A stretch of DNA of 64,000 nucleotides from Plumapathes pennacea (lineage: Eukaryota; Cnidaria; Anthozoa; Antipatharia; Myriopathidae). Position 1 is the first letter of the stretch; each line of letters starts with the position of its first letter. Shown piece after piece: positions 57,696-64,000 of the stretch. Made by a program: the position numbers and the translations under genes. Below the pieces are notes generated by a model that was not told the DNA's origin, did not search any database, and was given only the letters and a program-made list of their open reading frames with translations. The DNA is taken from assembly GCA_964036295.1 (NCBI GenBank), contig OZ038470.1, forward strand, positions 16,994,436 to 17,058,435, in the 5' to 3' direction.

Positions 57696-57712
57696 GCGAA
57701 GTCTAAATGTTA

Positions 57713-60700
57713 AAGAAATAAATGTTTCAGTACAAATAGTAACTTAGTTACTAACAAATAACGACATAGTGAGCTGCTTTTAACTCCATGTTTAACTTTT
57801 CAGACTGCATTGACAGCCAGCGAACAGAAAAGAAGGAAGGATAATGGTGTCCTGACAAAGACAACCGTGAAAAGGTAAACCGGTAAAAATTGCAGTCAAT
57901 GTTACTTGTGTAAGACTCGTGAAACTGAAAGCGAAACTTCTCGAAAAAAAATCTTTGTATTTTTATGCAAATTTTATGAATTACAAAAAACTCTGATCGT
58001 GACTAAACAAACAATACTCAAGCAAGGATAACAGGAAAGGTAGCAACTCTTAAAAGACATGAGCATGAACAGAGAATAACAGTCTAACCGCGGAAATACA
58101 GCGGCAATAATTATGTGCATGGCCATTTTACTGCTAGTGATTAGTTAGCCTTCTTTGCAGAGAATCATCATTTGATTCATTGTGTTTGTGGAGTTCTATT
58201 TCTAATCAATTGTTTTTCAGATATATAACCTCCTTTATCAAAGTACTTAAATCAAATAGAGTGCTTATCTTGTTATGACGCTTTGAGAACAGTTAATTTC
58301 GTTGATGAATACACAACTCGATCTTATGGATGAGACTTTGCAATGATCCTAACTTATCTCAACACAATAACGTTGGACTTGCAGTCACAAGCAAGGAACT
58401 ACAGCTGCTCATTCCTGACTGCAAACAATCAGATAACAAATGAATGCACTAGCAAAGGGGACATCATGCATGTTAGTATGAATATTTCAATACCACACTA
58501 AGAGTAAGAAAAACAGTGTGCATACGGTACTCCTGCACTTCAGTAAGAAACTGAGAACTTAAATTATTGAAGCAAAGCGTTTGAACTTTCCGGTTATTAA
58601 GAAAAGTACAGTATATCACTTCAATACTAACTTCAAATACCATGCATGTACACTACACTATTTTATTCAACCACTGATGTCCGGCCACGGCTTTTGAAAT
58701 GCTACTAAATGAAACCTAATGAGTTGGGAGCACTCAAATGAAAGCCCCCAAGGACTACTTTCTAATAGCAGCGTTCGCTTCCAACTCCTGAGCTTTTAAA
58801 TGAAACCCATAGGTGTGATCGGATCACTCAAATTAGTCAGTCAAAGCTCTCAATTAGTACATCGTCCTAAAAGCAGTACATATTCATACATACTATCTTG
58901 TTTTAGGCCGGAGTTCAATCATGCTTCTTGCAATGGCTAACATGAGCGCAGCACTTGGTCACTTCGATTGCAGCGTCTATCGAAGGTAAATTATTCAACA
59001 CTGCTGGTCAATGCCATGTCGCGTTATTTCTTGGCACAGCAGAGTCGCATGCTTCTTCATGGTCAGGTCGAGCTATGCTCTGTGGTGTTTAGACTCATAT
59101 TGAATTACTTTTCTGTTCACTCTGCAGTTTGAGACGACTCAAGTCATCTCCGCCATCAAGAGAGAGAGAGCCGGAGACACAGCTACATAATTGTATAGTC
59201 ACAGAGACAGCAACTGCATGGTAAAGACAGCACACGGAACCTGTATCTCACGTGCGTATACAAAGGCCGCCATTGACTCGTCCAGGCACAGAGACACAGC
59301 AAAATCAACTCAATCTCTCAAAGCAATCTCTCACCTGATTCAATTATCACTTCCGCCTGTGCGTGCTATACTCGTCAGTATTCCACAAATCTGTCCAACT
59401 TCAGCTTGAAGACCCTTCTAGCAAGCTAGGGAAGTATCTTCAGCAAGATCACGCCACTCCAAAGTGCCTCACTGAGTCTCTACAGTAGATATATATTGAT
59501 AATTTTGTTTCTACACTACTGGAGCGCTCGTGGTTGTCTTTTCTTAGGTAGGGATCAACGCATGCGCATTGATAGCCTTGCTTTCTTGTTTACAAAAAGT
59601 GACAAATTAAACACTGCCACAACCGTCCGGTGCCCTGATAGGCTGACACTTGCAAAGCTTGGGGGTGGCGTGGGGGTACCGTTGGCACTTTTGTTTGTTT
59701 GTTTGTTTATTTTTCGTCAGTGAGTGATTTTCACGTTGCACCGCCCGCACGCGCGTGGATTCTGAGCAACATTTACATAAAATAAAGGGATCACAGATCG
59801 CGAGCTTCCATTAGCTTCTCAGTTTCTTACTTTTGATTCAAAGAAACTGAGAATTAATGGGGACGATAGCACCACTCAACTGTAGAGCTATGCGAGCTGC
59901 TTCTGCATCCACTGTTGTCCACATTTTTGGTGCCATAATTTGAATGTTTTGTTTTTGTTTTTGTTTTTGTTTTTTGTAACTGAGCTCTCTTGTAAAGTTT
60001 CGCCCAAAAATGAAACTAGTCGTACAATCGGCTCATATTGGTCTTTCCCCACGCGAACCTTCTTTCTAAGTACCCCACGCCCCGTGTCAGTATTAGATTC
60101 AGCCGCATACGAGACTTTTTTGGCAATGATCATTGCGCGATGAATGCGAATACGATATCATGCATATTGCTTTAATTTTAAGCTTTATGATCCTTTGGAT
60201 TCTTACTGAACAATATAAACTGGTGTCGTGTTTTGATACTTTCTGGTTCGGACCTTTGTTTTTGTTAACTGCTTTGTTTTCTTTTGAGTGATTGGATTTT
60301 GTTTGTTCTTATGTAAACAGAATTTTTCAGACTCCCGTTAACATTTGTCTATTTTAATAGTTAAAACGTTAAAACGAAAGCGGGAGGCTTCCTGCGGTTA
60401 TCTGTAATTGTTCCTAAACCCCCAATGGCAAAATGCGCATATAGATATTGAAAAGATTAATTTTCGCGGTTGCGTGATTCTAATATTTTCGAGCATTTTT
60501 AACCTATCCGGCTACTTTAAGTGACATGTACTTATCAAGAATGTTGAAACATAAAGCGACCTGTTTTCAAATTCATGAATATTTAGACGACTATTGGCGT
60601 AAATTGCATCTTTCTCTCTATTTCTCAGAAACCAACTGTTTTATGTCGACGCAGACTTTTATTCTCGGACAGTGCGTGGAGAGAAGAGGGAATCTCTCAC

Positions 60701-60979
60701 AGAAGATCGTTTATTTGAATTCCTGCCTGTTGGACGTGACAAGCCGTCATTTCTTCCGCGTGCTGGTGTGAAGTGTGATCTTTTGTTTCGCTCTGCGGTG
60801 AGTATGCAAGGCAGTCTCGCGTGAACAAGAAGCGCCCTCGCCGCTCGTAGCTGATAAACCGAAGCTTTTCAGATGCAACACAGCTCAGCAGACGACTCAA
60901 GTACACACCGAACGCGACAGATATAAAAATATCACGGCCAGTAACCTCCATAAAGCTTGCACGAACCGACCCAAACATC
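57713..60979. other. Divergent intergenic region between HEPN-ZAP gene (-) and GPCR (+)
   Basis: Probable shared upstream region of about 3.2 kb. A 5' UTR exon of the HEPN-ZAP gene is expected somewhere here but not placed. A dispersed repeat copy lies near 58730-58860. A hairpin of TTCTCAGTTTCTT with AAGAAACTGAGAA lies near 59817-59853. A (GTTTTT)n-like stretch occurs near 59947-59975. Confidence 0.5.
58730..58860. repeat. Dispersed TCAAATGAAAG repeat, copy 3
   Basis: Carries CACTCAAATGAAAGCCCCC, CCAACTCCTGAGCTTTTAAA and AAAGCTCTCAATTAGTA. It closely matches the copy near 62620-62760 in core order. Confidence 0.55.
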
Positions 60980-63900
60980 ATGGCGACGGTGAACGATACA
61001 CAAAACACTCCGACCAAACCAATCGAGGGATACTCGCTCTTACTGATAGAAGTTATCATCGTCATTCTAAATGTCTTCGCTGTAATTGTTATCGTTCGCT
61101 TCAAACAGAAGTACAACCCTGACATATTGATATTTTCGCTGGCATTTGCGGACTTGGCCAAGACTTGCATCCCGATGACTATGACACTTGCGGTGTATTT
61201 CGGGTGGAAAGGTATGCAGAAGGAAACAAGCGCTTGTGATTTTTTTGGCTGGATCGCTTTCACTACCAACAGTGGTATCATGATGGTCATGACTCTGATG
61301 GCTCTAGATCGCTACGTCGCCATCTGCTGGCCTTTTGAATACAAACACAAATTCACCCGCAAGAAAATTATCTTCGCTATATGCGGCATATTTGTTTATG
61401 TGAGCATCCACTCGGCGTTGCCGCTCCTGCCTGAAATTGGAATCGGTTACATGGAGTCTTACAGCAGCGGAAGCTTTTGTCATTTCAAGCTCTCCCCTGA
61501 AGATCAAAGAACACGCGGTTATTCGATATACATTTTAGCGCTGGGTATCTCTATGCTTCTCGTGGTTATATTCTGTTATTCCCGTGCCATGTTTTCCGTG
61601 AAAAACCTTATGGAGAGGCAAAGGAAGATTTCTGATGGTATGCGTGTATCCAGGGAGGAATATCGCCGCCGCGCGACCACCAAGATGAATGTGATGTTCG
61701 CGCGAATGATGATTGTAATGATGGTTTTTTTCTGTTTGTCGTGGCTTCCGTTCCTGGTGAGTAAACCTTGAGATAATTGAGTAACTCATAGTTGTGTATA
61801 CAATCTTTATTACTGCAGTACATACAGATTAGCAAAGAACGTAGCCGTCATTGATTTTTAGTCACTAATATTCAATACATTTTAACGCGTTTATTTATTT
61901 TTACATGTTACCATAACACTTCGAGTCTAAAGCGGTCTGAACTAAGTTTTGCTTTCGTGTTTTCTTTGTTTTATGGGGTGGGTCTTTCTTTTTCTACAGA
62001 AGTTTTAAATGTTGAATGTGTTTGTGACTGGCTTTTTCGTTAATTTTAAATCTGTATTTTAATGACACACTAGCCTTCGACTTCCGCACATTTATATATT
62101 TATTTCAACCTGACCACGTGTTTCAGTTTAATAAATGCAGACAAGAGAAAAAGAAATGGTAAAAGTTTAGTGCTTTTGATATTTGACTTGGAAAAATAGC
62201 TAGAATCAGTACGATAGCCAATGATATCTGAAACATTTTGGGTCTTTTTATTGTGTTTCGAGCAGTTTTGTTAGTGGAGGCAAAGATTCCGTTATATTGC
62301 TTTGTTGCATTGTTTATTTGTTAGTTGACATATATCTTTTTCAACTCGCTTGAGTAGCAAACCGAGACCGGAAAAGAATGAGCCCGACCTTTCTTTTGAT
62401 TGGCCATTTTGTCGGTAAAGGGTGGGACGACTTCCTTAGCCGTCAGTTTGGAGAAGTGAAGCGTAGAATGATGCAGATTTAATTAAAATAAAGATAAACG
62501 AAAAATACTGGACCTTTAACTTAACGCGAATTTCAAATGAAACCAAAAGGCTTGTTACACCGTGTTAATTTTTCGCAGCAACTTATCGTTGCGAGAAAAA
62601 TTGCATTGTAAAAGAGCCTTAAAGGTGTGACCACTGAAACGAAAATTCCAACTCTTGAACTTTCAAATGCAACCTGGAGGTGTGCCACTCAAATGAAAGC
62701 TCGATGACCACTTTCTAACTGCAGTGTTTGCTTTCAACTCCTGAACATTTAAATCATTTTAATTTCAAAAATTGCCAAGGAATTTTGGTGAATTGTGAAG
62801 CAGATAAGAGTGGGCGTGAGAGTCAAATGACTTGGGTCACAGAAAAGCGACTGGAACGAAACAGTAGCGTGTTGTAGTAAAGAACAGACAGATACGCAAC
62901 CACGGACAGGGAGGAATACAGAGAGGAAGAAAACTAGGAAAACGACGCTTCCTACAGCAGGATATCAAAACTAAGATAAATTTGAAGGCGCCTGTGTATC
63001 TTCCTGATTGTACCTCCTCACTTTTTACTTCGTTTTTCAGGCTCGTGGTGTCACATAACGCTGTATTTGTAAAAAGATTAGAGCAGCAAGCATAAACGAT
63101 CTTTGTTTGTGTAACGTCTACTGGATTTGTTCAGGTCAAATCATTTTCATGCCAAAGTTGATCCGAGTAATGTATTTGATTATTGTCCATCATTCCATGC
63201 GGCCCTGGCCTCACAACTTTTGAATTTTTCACTGACGAAAGACGCGACGAAGAAATAGACCGACGGAAAGGCGGCTAAACAGGTTGAAAGGAGAAGAGAT
63301 AATTGAGATCTTTTACGTTTCTGAGATAATTCATAGAGGCCGGTGTAGACAGGTTGTATCCTCGGGGCTGCCAAGTAGTTCATCAGTCAACAAGTCAGCT
63401 GTCATCTTATTTCATTGTGCGTGTATTTGGCGGATTTTTTTTGTGGTCAGACGAAAACCAAGAAAGGCAGTGAAACTTCCCTTCGTATTGCGCTAAATGT
63501 AGATCCGTGTTGTGTTGTATTAATTTCAGAAACTCAAAGTCAAACTATTCGGACTGTTGCGTCCCGTGCTTAGCAGCACGTGGACACGACATCAAATTCA
63601 ACCCATCATGTCCCTTTTTGTTTTGTCTCGTGTTCTCAGCGTGACTTTGCGCGACCTTGAGGGCAGGTTGAAATAAGGAGGCTCAATATCTTTAGGTTAC
63701 GTTGACGTTATTACGTTTGTTTATGTTATTGTAGAGTGAGAGATTGTCGTCAGCGTCCTCATCTTTCGTCATCAACAATCTCTCTTGACGTCATCAGTTA
63801 CTAGTTGCTGTTGTTTTTTGTTGTTGTTTGTTCATTGCTTTGCCGTCGATGTTGTTGTTGTTTACTATATTTCTCTTTTAGGTGGTCATTCTGTGTAACC

Positions 63901-64000
63901 TATCAGGCTGGGATATCTATCCAGACGCTCATTTTTGGTCAATGAGGATTGCCGTCATCAACTCTCTCTTTAACCCGATCATCGGAGCCACCATGTGTAA
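60980..64000 (+). CDS. Rhodopsin-class GPCR, 3' partial
   Basis: Exon 1 60980-61756 (259 codons, phase 0 donor TTCCTG/GTGAGT) and exon 2 63882 to beyond the window end (acceptor CTCTTTTAG). Six membrane segments lie in exon 1 and the seventh in exon 2. Landmarks: an N-terminal NDT glycosylation site, FADLA in TM2, Cys86 at the start of TM3 and Cys167 in loop 2 (the conserved disulfide), DRY at 110-112, and CLSWLP in TM6 (CWxP variant). TM7 reads NSLFNPIIG, so the NPxxY tyrosine is replaced by glycine. General similarity is to the class A group containing prostaglandin and other lipid or small-molecule receptors; the ligand cannot be named. The 2.1 kb intron carries a dispersed repeat but no nested gene was seen. 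The C-terminal tail is outside the window. Confidence 0.85.
62620..62760. repeat. Dispersed TCAAATGAAAG repeat, copy 4
   Basis: Carries GTGTGACCACTGAAACG, CCACTCAAATGAAAGCTCGA and TTTCAACTCCTGAACATTTAAA. It sits in the GPCR intron. Confidence 0.55.

Noticed and set aside
60697..61290. 197-codon minus-strand frame over the GPCR
   Set aside because: Antisense shadow of GPCR exon 1, whose sense frame has all class A landmarks.
1..64000. tRNA, rRNA or LTR-retrotransposon content
   Set aside because: I saw no tRNA-like, rRNA-like or reverse-transcriptase or integrase motifs by eye. A covariance-model and repeat-library search would be decisive and was not possible here.

Overview
The window is eukaryotic: genes are split by GT-AG introns, the intergenic DNA is AT-rich, TATA boxes and AATAAA signals are visible, and MITE-type foldback elements are present. 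The gene content suggests a cnidarian, most likely an anthozoan such as a stony coral. This rests on an insulin-like peptide, a DZIP3-type HEPN protein, a ZAP/PARP12-like zinc-finger protein, a CASD1-like acyltransferase and a rhodopsin-class GPCR. All exon chains below were built by eye from splice sites and reading-frame phase; none has transcript support.

Layout. 1-4.2 kb: no gene seen. 4.2-5.4 kb (+): a two-exon insulin-like peptide gene with a 321-bp palindromic MITE in its intron. 6.3-43.3 kb (-): five co-oriented genes for secreted, compositionally biased proteins, called here HGR-A to HGR-E (provisional names). HGR-A (6.8-13.9 kb, 15 coding exons, 931 aa) and HGR-B (17.7-25.3 kb, 13 coding exons, 1276 aa) are built from alternating short acidic exons and long His/Gly-rich exons. 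HGR-C (31.1-33.4 kb, 555 aa) carries seven copies of a 31-residue repeat. HGR-D (35.1-37.8 kb, 351 aa) and HGR-E (41.7-43.2 kb, 217 aa) are smaller His/Gly-rich proteins. Every coding intron in all five genes is phase 1. Each gene opens with a signal-peptide exon followed by one or more acidic mini-exons (in HGR-C a single 19-codon exon), and four have a TATA box 55-63 nt upstream of the ATG.

45.5-47.8 kb (-): a CASD1-like polytopic acyltransferase in which no SGNH catalytic domain is visible. 50.8-53.2 kb (-): a two-dsRBD protein of the PRKRA/TARBP2 type. 53.9-57.7 kb (-): a 1043-aa protein joining a DZIP3-type HEPN domain with an intact RNxxxxH motif, a coiled coil, a disordered linker, a possible TRADD-N-like domain and a ZAP/PARP12-type CCCH RNA-binding module. 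61.0-64.0 kb (+): a class A GPCR that runs off the window.

The two most notable systems are: (1) the HGR cluster, an apparently undescribed family of secreted polymers that grow by duplication of frame-neutral exons, probably structural, metal-binding or pH-responsive material, though a peptide-precursor role cannot be excluded; and (2) the HEPN-ZAP fusion beside a dsRNA-binding protein gene, which looks like an RNA-sensing innate-immunity locus.
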